Shown: piece after piece, positions 53,794 to 63,687 of the stretch
Layout: each line of letters starts with the position of its first letter
How positions within the stretch are numbered: position 1 is the stretch's first letter
Assembly: GCF_000409775.1 (NCBI RefSeq)
Contig: NZ_KE332377.1
Coordinates: forward strand, 806,001-870,000
Direction: 5' to 3'
Source of the DNA: Litchfieldella anticariensis FP35 = DSM 16096
GTDB lineage: Bacteria > Pseudomonadota > Gammaproteobacteria > Pseudomonadales > Halomonadaceae
DNA length: 64,000 nt
The notes under the pieces: generated by a model
What the model was told of the DNA's origin: nothing
Seen by the model: the letters and a program-made list of their open reading frames with translations, nothing else
Database searches by the model: none
Translations under genes and position numbers: made by a program

Positions 53794-54846
53794 ATGTCCC
53801 AAGACGATCTGCTCTCGCAGGATGAGATAGATGCCCTCCTCAAGGGTGTCAGTGGAGAAGAGGACGCTGCCCCCACCGACAGCAAAACGGGCAATCCCCG
53901 CGTGCGTCCTTATGACCCGGCCACCCAGCATCGGGTGATCCGAGAGCGGCTGCATGCACTGGATATCATCAACGAGCGGTTCGCCCGGCATTTCCGCATG
54001 AGCTTGTTCAATCTTCTGCGTCGCAGTGCGGATATCACCGTCGATAGCGTGCGTTACCAGAGCTATAGCGACTTCGCTCGCAACGTACCGGTACCGACCA
54101 ACCTGAACATGATCGCCATGAAGCCGTTGCGCGGCTCAGCCTTGGTGGTTTTCCCACCTAGCCTGGTGTTCATGGTCGTCGACAACCTGTTCGGGGGTGA
54201 CGGCCGATTCCTGACCAAGTCAGAAGGCCGTGAGTTCACCCATACCGAACAGCGCATCATTCGACGCATGTTGAAACTTGCCGTCGACGCTTACCAAGAG
54301 GCCTGGCGCTCCGTCTATCCGTTGGAAATCGATTTCCTGCGTTCCGAGATGCAAGTGAAGTTCGCCAACATCACCAGCTCTCCCAACGAAATTGTCGTCA
54401 ACAGCACCTTCCATTTGGAAGTCGGTAATCTCGCCAGCGATTTCCAGATCTGCATGCCCTACTCGATGATCGAGCCATTGCGCGAACAATTGAGCGGCCC
54501 CCTGACCGATAGCCAACCGGAAGAAGAATATCAGTGGGGCCAACGTATGGCCGGCGAGATCAAGCACTCGCAGATTGAGCTGGTAGCCGATTTCGTCGAT
54601 ATCCCGACTACTGTCGGGCGTGTCATGTCTCTGAAGGTCGGAGATGTCCTGCCCATTGAGCTACCAGATCTCGTCACCGCTAATGTCGACGGCGTGCCGG
54701 TAATGCGATGCGAATATGGCAGCCAGCAGGGACAGCGAGCACTGCGCGTCTCGGAACTGATAGAACATGCCACGATGAACAAGCCGGCCAAGGACACCTT
54801 TATCAAAGGATCAACGCCGCAAGCCAAGGAATCCGATAATGACTGA
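53794..54846 (+). CDS. fliM: Flagellar motor switch protein FliM
   Basis: C-ring protein that binds phospho-CheY. The N-terminal CheY-binding peptide is DLLSQDEIDALLKGV (residues 4-18). The middle CheC-like domain contains the GGDGRF loop (VDNLFGGDGRF near 132), and the SpoA domain is at the C-terminus (KVGDVLPIELPDLV). Length 350 is typical. It overlaps fliN by 8 bases. Confidence 0.96.
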   Translation: MSQDDLLSQDEIDALLKGVSGEEDAAPTDSKTGNPRVRPYDPATQHRVIRERLHALDIINERFARHFRMSLFNLLRRSADITVDSVRYQSYSDFARNVPVPTNLNMIAMKPLRGSALVVFPPSLVFMVVDNLFGGDGRFLTKSEGREFTHTEQRIIRRMLKLAVDAYQEAWRSVYPLEIDFLRSEMQVKFANITSSPNEIVVNSTFHLEVGNLASDFQICMPYSMIEPLREQLSGPLTDSQPEEEYQWGQRMAGEIKHSQIELVADFVDIPTTVGRVMSLKVGDVLPIELPDLVTANVDGVPVMRCEYGSQQGQRALRVSELIEHATMNKPAKDTFIKGSTPQAKESDND

Positions 54847-55354
54847 TCCTAAGAACCCCGATCAGAAGCCCGAACCCAAAAAGGATATCGAGGACGACTG
54901 GGCAAGCGCCATGGCCGAACAGGACGTTGGTAGTGACGCTGCCGATGACGACGATCCCTGGGCAGCCGCTCTGGCGGAACAGGCGACCAGCGAAGGCGAA
55001 GATATCGATGACTCGAAGCCAACATCTTCGACTCAAACCGCTGGCGATAAGGTCTTCAAACCACTCGACAAAGAAGAGAAAAGTGGTGCCATGCGAGACC
55101 TGGAAATGGTCATGGATATCCCAGTCAAACTTACCGTGGAACTGGGACGTACCCGCATCACCATCAAGCAGTTGCTCGAGCTGGCCCAAGGCTCGGTCGT
55201 CGAATTGGAGGGCCTGGCCGGAGAACCCATGGACATCCTGATCAATGGCTATCTGATAGCCCAAGGTGAAGTCGTGGTGGTGGACGATAAATATGGAATC
55301 CGCATCACTGAAATCATCACTCCATCCGAGCGTGTACAGAAACTCAATCGATGA
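54839..55354 (+). CDS. fliN: Flagellar motor switch protein FliN
   Basis: C-ring protein of 171 residues, longer than E. coli FliN (137). The extra length is an acidic N-terminal extension (residues 1-85) with two similar segments, DDWASAMAEQD and DDPWAAALAEQA, each followed by acidic residues. The SpoA domain at about 90-165 (MDIPVKLTVELGRTRITIKQLL in part, GSVVELEGLAGEPMDILING in part) is complete. It overlaps fliM by 8 bases and fliO by 4. Confidence 0.95.
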   Translation: MTDPKNPDQKPEPKKDIEDDWASAMAEQDVGSDAADDDDPWAAALAEQATSEGEDIDDSKPTSSTQTAGDKVFKPLDKEEKSGAMRDLEMVMDIPVKLTVELGRTRITIKQLLELAQGSVVELEGLAGEPMDILINGYLIAQGEVVVVDDKYGIRITEIITPSERVQKLNR

Positions 55355-55809
55355 GCAACGCCACCCCGACAGCCAGCAGCGAGACCAGCGGCCTGGAGGC
55401 AATGACCAGTAGCAGCGATGCCCTGATGGGCATGGCTGCTCTTGGCAAGACCGCTGCGGCACTAGCTCTGGTCATTGCCATCATTGTGCTATGCAGCTAT
55501 CTGGTCAAACGCTGGGGGCCAAGTCGACATCCGCATCGCCGCCGCTTGAAAGTGGTCGGTAGCACCGCCGTGGGCAACCGTGAGCGGGTGGTGATCGTAG
55601 AGGTGGAAGAGACTTGGCTAGTTCTCGGTGTAGGCGGTGGCCAAGTCAACAAACTGCATGAACTGGAAGCCCCGTTGGAGCGAGAGCCCCAGCCATCAGT
55701 GGTGCATTCAGAGACAGAAGGATTCGCTGCCCGTTTCGCACAGGCGTTAAGACATAATGTCGCGCATACCGTCAGTAACCGTAAGCAACCTCCCCGGGGG
55801 GAGTCGTGA
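55351..55809 (+). CDS. fliO: Flagellar export gate assembly protein FliO
   Basis: Small membrane protein that helps assemble the FliP ring. One membrane helix at about residues 29-51 ([20 protein letters not shown] in full), then the conserved basic segment [23 protein letters not shown] in part and [17 protein letters not shown] in part. Length 152. It overlaps fliN by 4 bases and fliP by 4. Confidence 0.9.
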   Translation: MSNATPTASSETSGLEAMTSSSDALMGMAALGKTAAALALVIAIIVLCSYLVKRWGPSRHPHRRRLKVVGSTAVGNRERVVIVEVEETWLVLGVGGGQVNKLHELEAPLEREPQPSVVHSETEGFAARFAQALRHNVAHTVSNRKQPPRGES

Positions 55810-56561
55810 GGGTATCGCACTTCTCTTGGTTCGCTTGCCTGGTACTGTTGCTGGCACTGGCGCTCCCGAACTTAGCGCTGGCCCAGGAAATCCCCGGCAT
55901 TGTCAGTCGCCCTATGGCGGATGGGGGACAGCAGTGGTCTCTCAGCCTGCAGACCCTGTTACTGCTCAGTTCCATGGCTTTCCTGCCAGCACTGCTGCTG
56001 ATGATGACCGGCTTCACTCGCATCATCATCGTACTCAGCCTGCTGCGTACCGCCATGGGCACTCAATCCGCGCCGCCCAACCAAGTGCTGCTGGGCCTGG
56101 CCCTGTTTCTGACATTCTTCGTAATGTCACCCGTTTTCTCTCAAGTCTACGAAGTCGCTTGGGTGCCACTCTCCAACGATGATGTCAATTTCGAACAATT
56201 CCTGGCGCTGGGCAGCCAACCGTTTCGGGAATTCATGTTGGCCCAGACCCGCGAACCCGATTTGGCATTGTTCGCCAGGCTTGCCGATGTCGGTACCATG
56301 CAGGGTCCGGAAGACGTACCCATGCGTGTGCTGATGCCAGCCTTTGTCACCAGCGAGTTGAAGACCGCGTTCCAGATCGGCTTCACCATCTTCATCCCTT
56401 TCCTGATCATTGATCTGGTGGTCGCGAGTGTACTGATGTCGTTGGGTATGATGATGGTACCACCGGCTACTATTTCCCTGCCCTTCAAGTTGATGCTGTT
56501 CGTGCTGGTCGATGGATGGCAACTGATCGTCGGCTCTCTGGCCGAGAGCTTCTACCTATGA
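55806..56561 (+). CDS. fliP: Flagellar export gate protein FliP
   Basis: Core of the export gate. An N-terminal signal peptide (about residues 1-24, ending LALAQEIPG) is followed by four membrane helices. Signature segments are [24 protein letters not shown] in part, [14 protein letters not shown] and [21 protein letters not shown] in part. Length 251. The start is GTG at 55806, overlapping the fliO stop by 4 bases, which decides it. Confidence 0.95.
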   Translation: MRVSHFSWFACLVLLLALALPNLALAQEIPGIVSRPMADGGQQWSLSLQTLLLLSSMAFLPALLLMMTGFTRIIIVLSLLRTAMGTQSAPPNQVLLGLALFLTFFVMSPVFSQVYEVAWVPLSNDDVNFEQFLALGSQPFREFMLAQTREPDLALFARLADVGTMQGPEDVPMRVLMPAFVTSELKTAFQIGFTIFIPFLIIDLVVASVLMSLGMMMVPPATISLPFKLMLFVLVDGWQLIVGSLAESFYL

Positions 56562-56589
56562 CCGGTTCCAAGCACCGGAGGACGTTTCC

Positions 56590-56859
56590 ATGACTCCCGA
56601 AATGGTAATGGGTATGGCCTACCAAGGGATGCGTGTAACACTGTTTCTGGCTGGGCCGCTGCTGATCACCGCCCTGCTGATCGGCTTGCTCGTCAGCCTG
56701 TTTCAAGCCGCTACCCAGATCAACGAAATGACACTATCGTTCATTCCCAAGATTCTCGGTGTATTTACCGCCCTGGTACTGGCTGGTCCCTGGCTACTGA
56801 AACTGATCACCGATTTCACTCGTGAGCTGTTCACCAACATCCCCCTGATGTTGACCTAG
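56590..56859 (+). CDS. fliQ: Flagellar export gate protein FliQ
   Basis: Export gate subunit of 89 residues with two membrane helices and the family pattern LISLFQAATQINEMTLSFIPK (here VSLFQAATQINEMTLSFIPK at about 36-55). It lies 28 bases after fliP, with GGAGGA ahead of the start, and 13 bases before fliR. Confidence 0.95.
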   Translation: MTPEMVMGMAYQGMRVTLFLAGPLLITALLIGLLVSLFQAATQINEMTLSFIPKILGVFTALVLAGPWLLKLITDFTRELFTNIPLMLT

Positions 56860-56872
56860 ACGAGCCCTATCG

Positions 56873-57667
56873 ATGATCGAGGTCACCTTCGCTCAATTGC
56901 AGAGCTGGTTGATACTGTTCTTCTGGCCATTCGTGCGCATCACCGCTTTCATGATGGCCGCGCCATTGATGGGACATTCCAGTGTCCCTCGCCAGGCCAA
57001 GATCGGCCTGGCTGCCCTGCTGACGATAGTCATTGGCCCAAGCCTGCCTCCGCTACCCGACGCGCCGATGATCTCATGGGCCAGCCTTGGCATCATGATC
57101 GAGCAGATGCTGATAGGCGTCGCCATCGGTCTGACCATGCGAGTCATGTTTGCTGCCGTCCAGGCTGCCGGTGAGTTCATAGGTCTGCAAATGGGCTTGG
57201 CCTTTGCTACCTTCTTCTCACCTGATACCGGGGCCAATACCATGATTCTGTCCCGGTTGTTCTACATGATCACCTTATTGATGTTTCTGGCCTTCAACGG
57301 CCACTTGATCGTCGTCGAGATACTCGCCACCACGTTTTTCACCCTGCCTATTGGGATCGGTAGCTTCAATCCCGGTGCCTTTGGATTACTGGCACGTTTT
57401 GGCAGCACCATCTTCGTCTCTGGAATGTTGCTCGCCTTACCACTGGTGGGTGCCCTTCTGATCATCAACATGTCGCTGGGAATCCTCAACCGCTCTGCCC
57501 CACAGCTCACGGTATTCAATGTTGGCTTTCCGATGTCACTCACAGTCGGGATATTGTTGTTGATGGTATTGATGACCGATATCGGCCGTTTTCTGGAGCG
57601 ATTATTTAGCGATAGTCTGCTCTTCCTGAGACAACTGCTCGAGACCATGGCCCCGTTGACGTCCTGA
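56873..57667 (+). CDS. fliR: Flagellar export gate protein FliR
   Basis: Last export gate subunit in the fliPQR set, with about six membrane helices and 264 residues. Motifs: FWPFVRITAFMMAAPLMG in the first helix pair, EFIGLQMGLAFATFFSPD near 102-119, and LGILNRSAPQLTVFNVGFP near 203-221. The usual next gene flhB is not present; the strand ends in a strong terminator and the flgLK genes run the other way. Confidence 0.95.
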   Translation: MIEVTFAQLQSWLILFFWPFVRITAFMMAAPLMGHSSVPRQAKIGLAALLTIVIGPSLPPLPDAPMISWASLGIMIEQMLIGVAIGLTMRVMFAAVQAAGEFIGLQMGLAFATFFSPDTGANTMILSRLFYMITLLMFLAFNGHLIVVEILATTFFTLPIGIGSFNPGAFGLLARFGSTIFVSGMLLALPLVGALLIINMSLGILNRSAPQLTVFNVGFPMSLTVGILLLMVLMTDIGRFLERLFSDSLLFLRQLLETMAPLTS

Positions 57668-57682
57668 CATGGCCCCTAATGC

Positions 57683-57714
57683 AACAGGCCGTTCCACGAA
57701 AGGAACGGCCTGTT
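57683..57714. terminator. Bidirectional terminator between fliR and flgL
   Basis: A 13-bp perfect stem (AACAGGCCGTTCC, 57683-57695; GGAACGGCCTGTT, 57702-57714) with a 6-base loop, followed by T on the plus strand. It ends fliLMNOPQR and flgKL transcription from both sides. Confidence 0.88.
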
Positions 57715-57733
57715 TTACAGTAGCGGGGCTTCT

Positions 57734-58966
57734 TTACATGCGGTCGAAGAGCGACATTCCCCGGATATCGACGAAGGCTTTCTGAGCCGCCTGCAAGCCC
57801 ACCTGACGCAAGCTATATTCGGAAATAGCCTGCGTATAGTCGAGATCGACCAGATCCGACATTGTTTGCTCGTAATTGAGCATGCGATTGTCGCCTACCG
57901 CATCCACTACATCCAACTCGTTGAGACGAGCGCCTACCGAAGCACGTACGGTCAGGACATTGTCGAGGCTGTTGTCCAACTCGCGCATGGAAGTGGAAAG
58001 TGCATTCTTCAAATCAGCCTTGAGCCCAGGATCACCATCCAACGGTGCCTCCAATACATCGATCGCGCGCTTGATAGTAGTGAACAGATCCTGGTTGGCA
58101 TCGGCATGGTCGGCCGGGTTGACGTCAATACTGTCACCCACGTCAGGAGTGCCCGACAGCTTCATGGACAATCCACCAAAAACGATAGGATCACCGCTCG
58201 TATAAGTTCGCGTATCAGTCGCGATGGTATTGCCAGTGGAATCGATGGTCGCGATCTCGAACTCGTCGTCGGCCGTGAAGGTGATCGTATACTTGTTCTC
58301 GCCGTAACCAGCCACCGTGGAATCGACCCGTGTGGGACCGGAGAAGGTCACGTCGCCCGTACTGCCCACGGCGCGTTCGGCGATCGCCACATACCCCGTG
58401 CCACTGGGAATGGTCTGGAAGATCGCCTCGCCATTGTCGGCCACCGGCATTAGCCGTGAGGCATCGATACGCTGCTCACGGGTATTGTTATCGCCGACAT
58501 AGGTCACACTGTCATCGGCGTTGCGTGCAAAAGGCGGCGCGTCATCCTGATACCCGCCGAACAGATAACGACCATTGCCGTCGGTGGCATTGGCCTGGCC
58601 GATCAGCGTCTCGTAGATACCGCGCAGCACGTTGGCTTCAGACTTGCGATCAGCATCGCTCAGGGTGTCGCTGGAATTCTTCACCAACAGCGTCTTGGCA
58701 CTGGTAATGGCGTCACTGACACTATTGAGCACGCTCTCGGACTGGGAAAGCGAGTTGCGTGCCGTCACGCGGGCATCAGCATACTGCTGAGTGACGGCCT
58801 GTGATTGCGAAACGCCAACCGCCTGTGAGGCTGCCTGGGGATCGTCGGATGGATTGACTACCCGACGACCGGTAGCAATCTGCTGTCCAATCTTCATGAA
58901 CTCGCCTTGCTGGCGGTTCATGCTCGAGACACTCTGCTCGAACATAGTCACGGTGCTGATGCGCAT
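57734..58966 (-). CDS. flgL: Hook-filament junction protein FlgL
   Basis: HAP3, the junction protein next to the filament. Flagellin-like N-terminus (MRISTVTMFEQSVSSMNRQQ, then IGQQIATGRRVVNPSDDP) and C-terminus (YTQAISEYSLRQVGLQAAQKAF in part). The middle 250 residues are variable and acidic. Length 410 is near the usual. It lies 22 bases after flgK on the same strand and shares its sigma-28 promoter. Confidence 0.94.
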   Translation of the reverse strand: MRISTVTMFEQSVSSMNRQQGEFMKIGQQIATGRRVVNPSDDPQAASQAVGVSQSQAVTQQYADARVTARNSLSQSESVLNSVSDAITSAKTLLVKNSSDTLSDADRKSEANVLRGIYETLIGQANATDGNGRYLFGGYQDDAPPFARNADDSVTYVGDNNTREQRIDASRLMPVADNGEAIFQTIPSGTGYVAIAERAVGSTGDVTFSGPTRVDSTVAGYGENKYTITFTADDEFEIATIDSTGNTIATDTRTYTSGDPIVFGGLSMKLSGTPDVGDSIDVNPADHADANQDLFTTIKRAIDVLEAPLDGDPGLKADLKNALSTSMRELDNSLDNVLTVRASVGARLNELDVVDAVGDNRMLNYEQTMSDLVDLDYTQAISEYSLRQVGLQAAQKAFVDIRGMSLFDRM

Positions 58967-58988
58967 GTCATGTCACTCCTTGAACGAA

Positions 58989-60626
58989 TCAGGCACGCAG
59001 GCCCAGGATGGTATCCAGAATTGACGAGCCGACATCGATCACCCGTGCATTGGCCTGGTAATACTGCTGGTAACGGATCAGGTTGGCAGCCTCTTCGTCC
59101 AGGTTGACACCGGACTCGGACTGCTGGACGGCACGCAACTGCTCGGTCAAACCTTCCTGTGCATCCAGGTTGACCTGAACGATATTGGTGCGGTTGCCCA
59201 CATCACTGACCATCGTGGCATAGGACTGACTGAACGATGCCGTGCCTCCCACCAACAGTTCGTCCTGCAGGTCCTGAAGAGCCAAAGCATTGCGGTTGTC
59301 GCCAGAGCCTGCGGCTTCACCCGCAGCGATCTTGTCCAGATCGCTGATCAAGCTTTCCATTTCTCCCGCGGCTCGGCGTACCGGTTGCACTTCGAAACGA
59401 TCGCCATTGGTAAGGTTGGCAGCATCATCAAAGCTGATGACAACTCCACCGAAGCTCAAGTCATTACCGACGAACGAGATATCGGCGGCATCCAATGCCT
59501 CGCCATTATCCTTGCGGATGACCTCGACGGTCGGCGGCGTCGTCGAGTCGTCGGTAACGCGAACCGCATAGTCCGTAGCGCGTAAATCGGCAATATCGTC
59601 GAACTGGGCGTCCACGACTTCCGCAGTGCCCGCGTTACGCGTATTGGCATAAGTCTGAGGGGTTCCAATGCCGAAGAAGTCCTCACCTGGATCGCCGTTG
59701 AGATCGATACCCTCGCCATGCTGCTCGTTGAAACCAAACGCCAGGGATACAGCTAATTGACCAATCTGGTTCTGAGTCTTGTCCAGGGTTTCGGAACGGA
59801 ACGTCATCAAACCACCCAGAGTCCCCCCGGTAACGCTCTCTTCCTTCAGCTCTACCGTGTTACCACCCGAATCACGATAGCCCAGCACCATTCGCTGCGG
59901 ATCGTTGGAGGATTCGATAGCCTCGAGCTGATAGTGGTTGGTGCCCGATACCAGCGGCTGACCATTAGGCAAGGAAATGTTGTAGGTCTTGCCATCCTGG
60001 ACGGTCAGGCGCACATCGAGCCGCTCGCTGAGATCGGCAACGGCCTGATCGCGCTGATTGAGCAGGCTGTTAGGTGCCTCACCATTACGGGCACGCGCCA
60101 GTGCGATCTCGCGATTAAGCTTGGAGATCTGTTCGGTAACGTTGTTGATCTGGGTGACTTCGTCGCGGATCTGGCCGTTGATGCCCTCCTGCATGTCCTG
60201 CAGGTAAAGGTCGAAGGAGCGGAACTGAGCACTCAAGGTATCGGCCGCACCGATCACCCCCTGGCGCGCCGCGGGGTCTGAAGGCGTCCCGGCCAGCCCT
60301 TCCAGAGCCGAGAAAAAATCCTGCATCAGTGGAGCCAAGCCCGCCTCACGATCAGCCAGCAGATCATCGATCTGACTGATCTGAGTCTGGTAGGTCTGCA
60401 ATGCGCTGGCCGTACTCGTCGCTGAATTGAGCTGACTAGCGACGTACTGATTGAACTGTCGTTGAATGTCATTGACCTCAACACCGCCTCCGGCACGCCC
60501 CTCGCCAAGGAGCGTCAATTCGCGGTTATAACCAGGCGTATAGACATTACTGATGTTGTTACTAGTGGTATTCAGGGCGTTCTGCGCCGCGTTGAGACCA
60601 CTCAAACCGATGGAGAAGATGCTCAT
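58989..60626 (-). CDS. flgK: Hook-filament junction protein FlgK
   Basis: HAP1, the junction protein next to the hook. The N-terminal rod/hook signature is MSIFSIGLSGLNAAQNALNTTSNN in part (residues 1-24), then YTPGYNRE. The C-terminus has the matching coil VNLDEEAANLIRYQQYYQANARVID in part. Length 545 is typical. It follows a sigma-28 promoter and has AAAGGA ahead of the start. Confidence 0.95.
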   Translation of the reverse strand: MSIFSIGLSGLNAAQNALNTTSNNISNVYTPGYNRELTLLGEGRAGGGVEVNDIQRQFNQYVASQLNSATSTASALQTYQTQISQIDDLLADREAGLAPLMQDFFSALEGLAGTPSDPAARQGVIGAADTLSAQFRSFDLYLQDMQEGINGQIRDEVTQINNVTEQISKLNREIALARARNGEAPNSLLNQRDQAVADLSERLDVRLTVQDGKTYNISLPNGQPLVSGTNHYQLEAIESSNDPQRMVLGYRDSGGNTVELKEESVTGGTLGGLMTFRSETLDKTQNQIGQLAVSLAFGFNEQHGEGIDLNGDPGEDFFGIGTPQTYANTRNAGTAEVVDAQFDDIADLRATDYAVRVTDDSTTPPTVEVIRKDNGEALDAADISFVGNDLSFGGVVISFDDAANLTNGDRFEVQPVRRAAGEMESLISDLDKIAAGEAAGSGDNRNALALQDLQDELLVGGTASFSQSYATMVSDVGNRTNIVQVNLDAQEGLTEQLRAVQQSESGVNLDEEAANLIRYQQYYQANARVIDVGSSILDTILGLRA

Positions 60627-60655
60627 GATTCCTTTCCCTTAGGCCATTGTTCGTT

Positions 60656-60682
60656 ATATCGGCCAAAGACGCGCGAGCTTTA
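60656..60682 (-). promoter_or_regulatory. Sigma-28 (FliA) promoter of flgKL
   Basis: Minus-strand TAAAGCTC (60682-60675), 11 bases, GCCGATAT (60663-60656). TAAA and the -10 match the FliA consensus with exact 15-base spacing. Transcription would begin near 60649, about 23 bases before the flgK ATG. Confidence 0.85.
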
Positions 60683-60711
60683 GCCCTTGGCGTATCCAAT
60701 ATGTCGACACA

Positions 60712-61809
60712 TCAGAAAATGCTGCCCGGTGTACGCCCGACAGCGAAATCACGCGGGATGACCCTCTCCCGATCCTGAGCCAGGGAGTGCTCTTCCAGAG
60801 GACCAAGCATGTCCATGATCGCCACCAGCTTGTCGGCATAGGCAGGGTCTGTTGCATAACCACCACGCTGCAATGCTTGTGCCGCTTGCTTGGCGTCGGG
60901 TGCAGTGACCACCTCGGCATAACGCGGGTTATCGCCGATCAATCGCGCGTAGTCGGTAAACGCCTCCTCGAATGAGTCATAGACCCGGAAGGTGTCGGTC
61001 ATTCTGACACGCTTCCCATCAATGTATTCGTGAGTCATGACATCGGTGGTCTTCCCCTGCCACTGGCTACCGGCCTTGATGCCGAACAGGTTGTAACTAT
61101 TGGCCCCTTGGGCCGTGGGAATTTCATGGCGGCCCCAACCGGTTTCCAATGCCGCTTGTGCCAGGATCAACTCGGCAGGCACACCAGTGGTACGACTGGC
61201 GACCTGGGCTGGCGCGGTCAACTTGTCGAGAAAATGCTGCACGTGTTCGGACCGGGTACTCTCGCCCGAAGTGACTTGCCCAACTTGCGCCTCATTGGTT
61301 GTCTCACCTGGCAATCTGGCATTGAGCTCATCCAGGAAATGGCTGGGTAACCCGGTATCAAGTTCTTCGCTAAAGCGATGCTCATCCGGAGCTAAGGACG
61401 CCTCGCCATCGACATTCAACCCTCCCGTCAACACACGAGGCGTGCCGCGAGGAATACCAGCAACCAACTCATCGAATTGCGACTGAGCGGAAGCCTGGTT
61501 TGGCACCATCCCGCGTCCCTCCAACTGATTGATCAGTTGTTCGGCCAAGCCAATACCTTGCCCCGCCATATGTTGTGACCACTGTTGATCGAGCAAAGAG
61601 GTGTAGAACTCGGTCTGTTGGCTGTTCATCAGGTCTGACTGGGGAGTAGCCTCACGCATGCTCTTGATCATCATCTGCAAGAACAGCGCCTCGAACTGAC
61701 GAGCGGCTTCTTCGAGTCCAGCATTGGGATCCTGCCGGGCGCTATGCTTCAAGCGCTGAATTCCTTGCATGTCGAGGGCGAACTGGCCGCCGAGATCATT
61801 GACGCTCAT
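60712..61809 (-). CDS. flgJ: Rod assembly protein and muramidase FlgJ
   Basis: Periplasmic bifunctional protein. The rod-binding N-terminal domain (about residues 30-100) has ARQFEALFLQMMIKSMREATP in part and the QQWSQHMAGQGIGLAEQL block. The C-terminal glucosaminidase-type domain (about 200-345) has AQAALETGWGRHEI with the catalytic glutamate, NLFGIKAG and DYARLIGDNPRYAEV. Length 365 is longer than E. coli (313), mostly in the linker. Its start overlaps the flgI stop by one base. Confidence 0.94.
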   Translation of the reverse strand: MSVNDLGGQFALDMQGIQRLKHSARQDPNAGLEEAARQFEALFLQMMIKSMREATPQSDLMNSQQTEFYTSLLDQQWSQHMAGQGIGLAEQLINQLEGRGMVPNQASAQSQFDELVAGIPRGTPRVLTGGLNVDGEASLAPDEHRFSEELDTGLPSHFLDELNARLPGETTNEAQVGQVTSGESTRSEHVQHFLDKLTAPAQVASRTTGVPAELILAQAALETGWGRHEIPTAQGANSYNLFGIKAGSQWQGKTTDVMTHEYIDGKRVRMTDTFRVYDSFEEAFTDYARLIGDNPRYAEVVTAPDAKQAAQALQRGGYATDPAYADKLVAIMDMLGPLEEHSLAQDRERVIPRDFAVGRTPGSIF

Positions 61810-62942
61810 CAGATGATCTCCAGGTCAGCACGCAGCGAGCCAGCGGCCTTCAGTGCCTCGAGGATCGACATCAAATCAGCCGGTGTGGCTCCCAGTGCAT
61901 TGAGTGCATTGACCACGTCGACCAGATCGGCACGGCCCTCGACGAGCCGCAGCGCCCCCTCCTCCTGCTGAACGGAGATATCGGAATCCGGCACGACCAC
62001 GGTCTCGCCCTCGCCGAACGGGGCTGGCTGGCTGACTTGGAAAGCAGTATCGATCACGATCGACAGATTGCCATGCGCCACCGCGGCGCGATGTAGGGTC
62101 ACGGCGCTGTTGAGCACTACCGCCCCGGTACGCGAGTTGATCACGACCTTTGCGGAGGCTTCCATCGGTGTCACATCAAGATTTTCCACCCGAGCCATGA
62201 AGTTGACCCTATCATTGGCATTATCGGGACCCCGAAGTTGAATCGTGCGCCCATCCTGGGCGGCGGCTACCGACCATCCGAACTCATTGTTGATGGCAGA
62301 CACCACACGCTGCGCGGTACCGAAATCCGCTTCTTTGAGTTGCAGATCAAGCACGCCACCGTTCGCCCCCAGATCCAGGGGCACCTCGCGCTCGACCATC
62401 GCTCCACCACTGATGCGGCCTCCCGCCTGCTGGTTGACCTGTACACTGCTGCCACCAGCCTCGGCACCGACACCTCCTACCAGAAGATTGCCCTGGGCGA
62501 TGGCATAGGTATCTCCATCAGCGCCCTTCAGTGGCGTCATCAACAAAGTACCGCCACGCAAACTACGTGCATTGCCGACAGACGACACCACCACATCGAG
62601 GCGCTGGCCAGGCTGCGAGAAGGGAGGCAAGTCGGCGGTGACCATGACTGCTGCCACGTTACGCAACTGCATGTTGGTACCGGACGGGACAGTGATTCCC
62701 AGCTGTGACAGCATGTTGGTCAAGCTCTGACTAGTAAACGGAGCCTGCATGGTCTGGTCGCCGGTGCCATCGAGCCCTACCACCAGGCCATAACCTACCA
62801 ACGCGTTGTCGCGCACCCCGGCGAAGGTCGCCAGATCACGCAGTCGCTCGGCCTGGACCGACGGGGCCAACCCCAGTCCTAGCAATATCGTCAGCATTGG
62901 CACGGCCAGCCGGCATATGGCGAGGCGACGAAAGACACTCAT
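61809..62942 (-). CDS. flgI: Flagellar P-ring protein FlgI
   Basis: Periplasmic ring protein in the peptidoglycan layer. Signal peptide about residues 1-30 (ending [10 protein letters not shown]). Mature motifs: [21 protein letters not shown] in part, [18 protein letters not shown], and near the end [22 protein letters not shown] in part. Length 377 is normal. The start at 62942 gives a standard signal peptide; an open extension upstream to 63017 overlaps flgH and is rejected. Confidence 0.94.
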   Translation of the reverse strand: MSVFRRLAICRLAVPMLTILLGLGLAPSVQAERLRDLATFAGVRDNALVGYGLVVGLDGTGDQTMQAPFTSQSLTNMLSQLGITVPSGTNMQLRNVAAVMVTADLPPFSQPGQRLDVVVSSVGNARSLRGGTLLMTPLKGADGDTYAIAQGNLLVGGVGAEAGGSSVQVNQQAGGRISGGAMVEREVPLDLGANGGVLDLQLKEADFGTAQRVVSAINNEFGWSVAAAQDGRTIQLRGPDNANDRVNFMARVENLDVTPMEASAKVVINSRTGAVVLNSAVTLHRAAVAHGNLSIVIDTAFQVSQPAPFGEGETVVVPDSDISVQQEEGALRLVEGRADLVDVVNALNALGATPADLMSILEALKAAGSLRADLEII

Positions 62943-62977
62943 GAACGCTGTCCCCACTTGCATTTGTTTCAGGCCGC

Positions 62978-63667
62978 TCAGAACGGCGAGACATTCAGGA
63001 AGAAGCGTTGCAACCAACCCATGTGCTGCGCTTCGTTGATATAACCGTCACCAACGTACTCGATCCGGGCGTCAGCGACCTGAGTCGAAGCCACCGTATT
63101 CTGACTGGTGATGGTGCGTGGATTGACCACACCGGAGAACCGAATGAACTCAACCCCCTGATTGATGGCGATCTGCTTTTCACCACGTACACGCAGGTTG
63201 CCATTGTTCATCACTTCCAAAACCGAGACGGTGATCGTACCGGTAAAGGTATTGTTGGCTTCCGATTCCCCACCTCCGGTGAAATCGGTGTTACCGGAGA
63301 TATCGAAGCCATATTCAGCCAGTTGCTCCAGTGCATCGGGCAACTCAATAAAGCTCAGGTCCGACTCCCCATTACGATTGGCGCTGCTCTCCGAGTTCTT
63401 GCTGGCACTGACTTCTTCGTCGAGCACGATGGTCAGGATATCGCCGACCATGCGCGGACGACGGTCCTCAAACAATGGCTGGTGGCCCCGCTGCACCTGA
63501 TAGATGGAGCCATTGGCTAGAGGCGCGGGACGGTCAGGAATCTCTACCAACTCCTGCTCACCGACCACCGACGCGCGGGGCAGTTGGGCGCAACCGCCTA
63601 TCGCCGCCAGGGCCAGACCCAGCGATACCAGGCAAACACTACGCAACAAGAAAGCCCATGAGGTCAT
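62978..63667 (-). CDS. flgH: Flagellar L-ring lipoprotein FlgH
   Basis: Outer-membrane ring lipoprotein. The lipoprotein signal ends in AAIGGC with the modified cysteine near residue 26. Typical segments are [28 protein letters not shown] in part, the SASKNSES stretch, and [23 protein letters not shown] in part, then [20 protein letters not shown] in part at the end. Length 229. It lies between flgG and flgI in the usual order flgGHIJ. Confidence 0.94.
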   Translation of the reverse strand: MTSWAFLLRSVCLVSLGLALAAIGGCAQLPRASVVGEQELVEIPDRPAPLANGSIYQVQRGHQPLFEDRRPRMVGDILTIVLDEEVSASKNSESSANRNGESDLSFIELPDALEQLAEYGFDISGNTDFTGGGESEANNTFTGTITVSVLEVMNNGNLRVRGEKQIAINQGVEFIRFSGVVNPRTITSQNTVASTQVADARIEYVGDGYINEAQHMGWLQRFFLNVSPF

Positions 63668-63687
63668 CTTCCGCTCCCAAAATGGAC

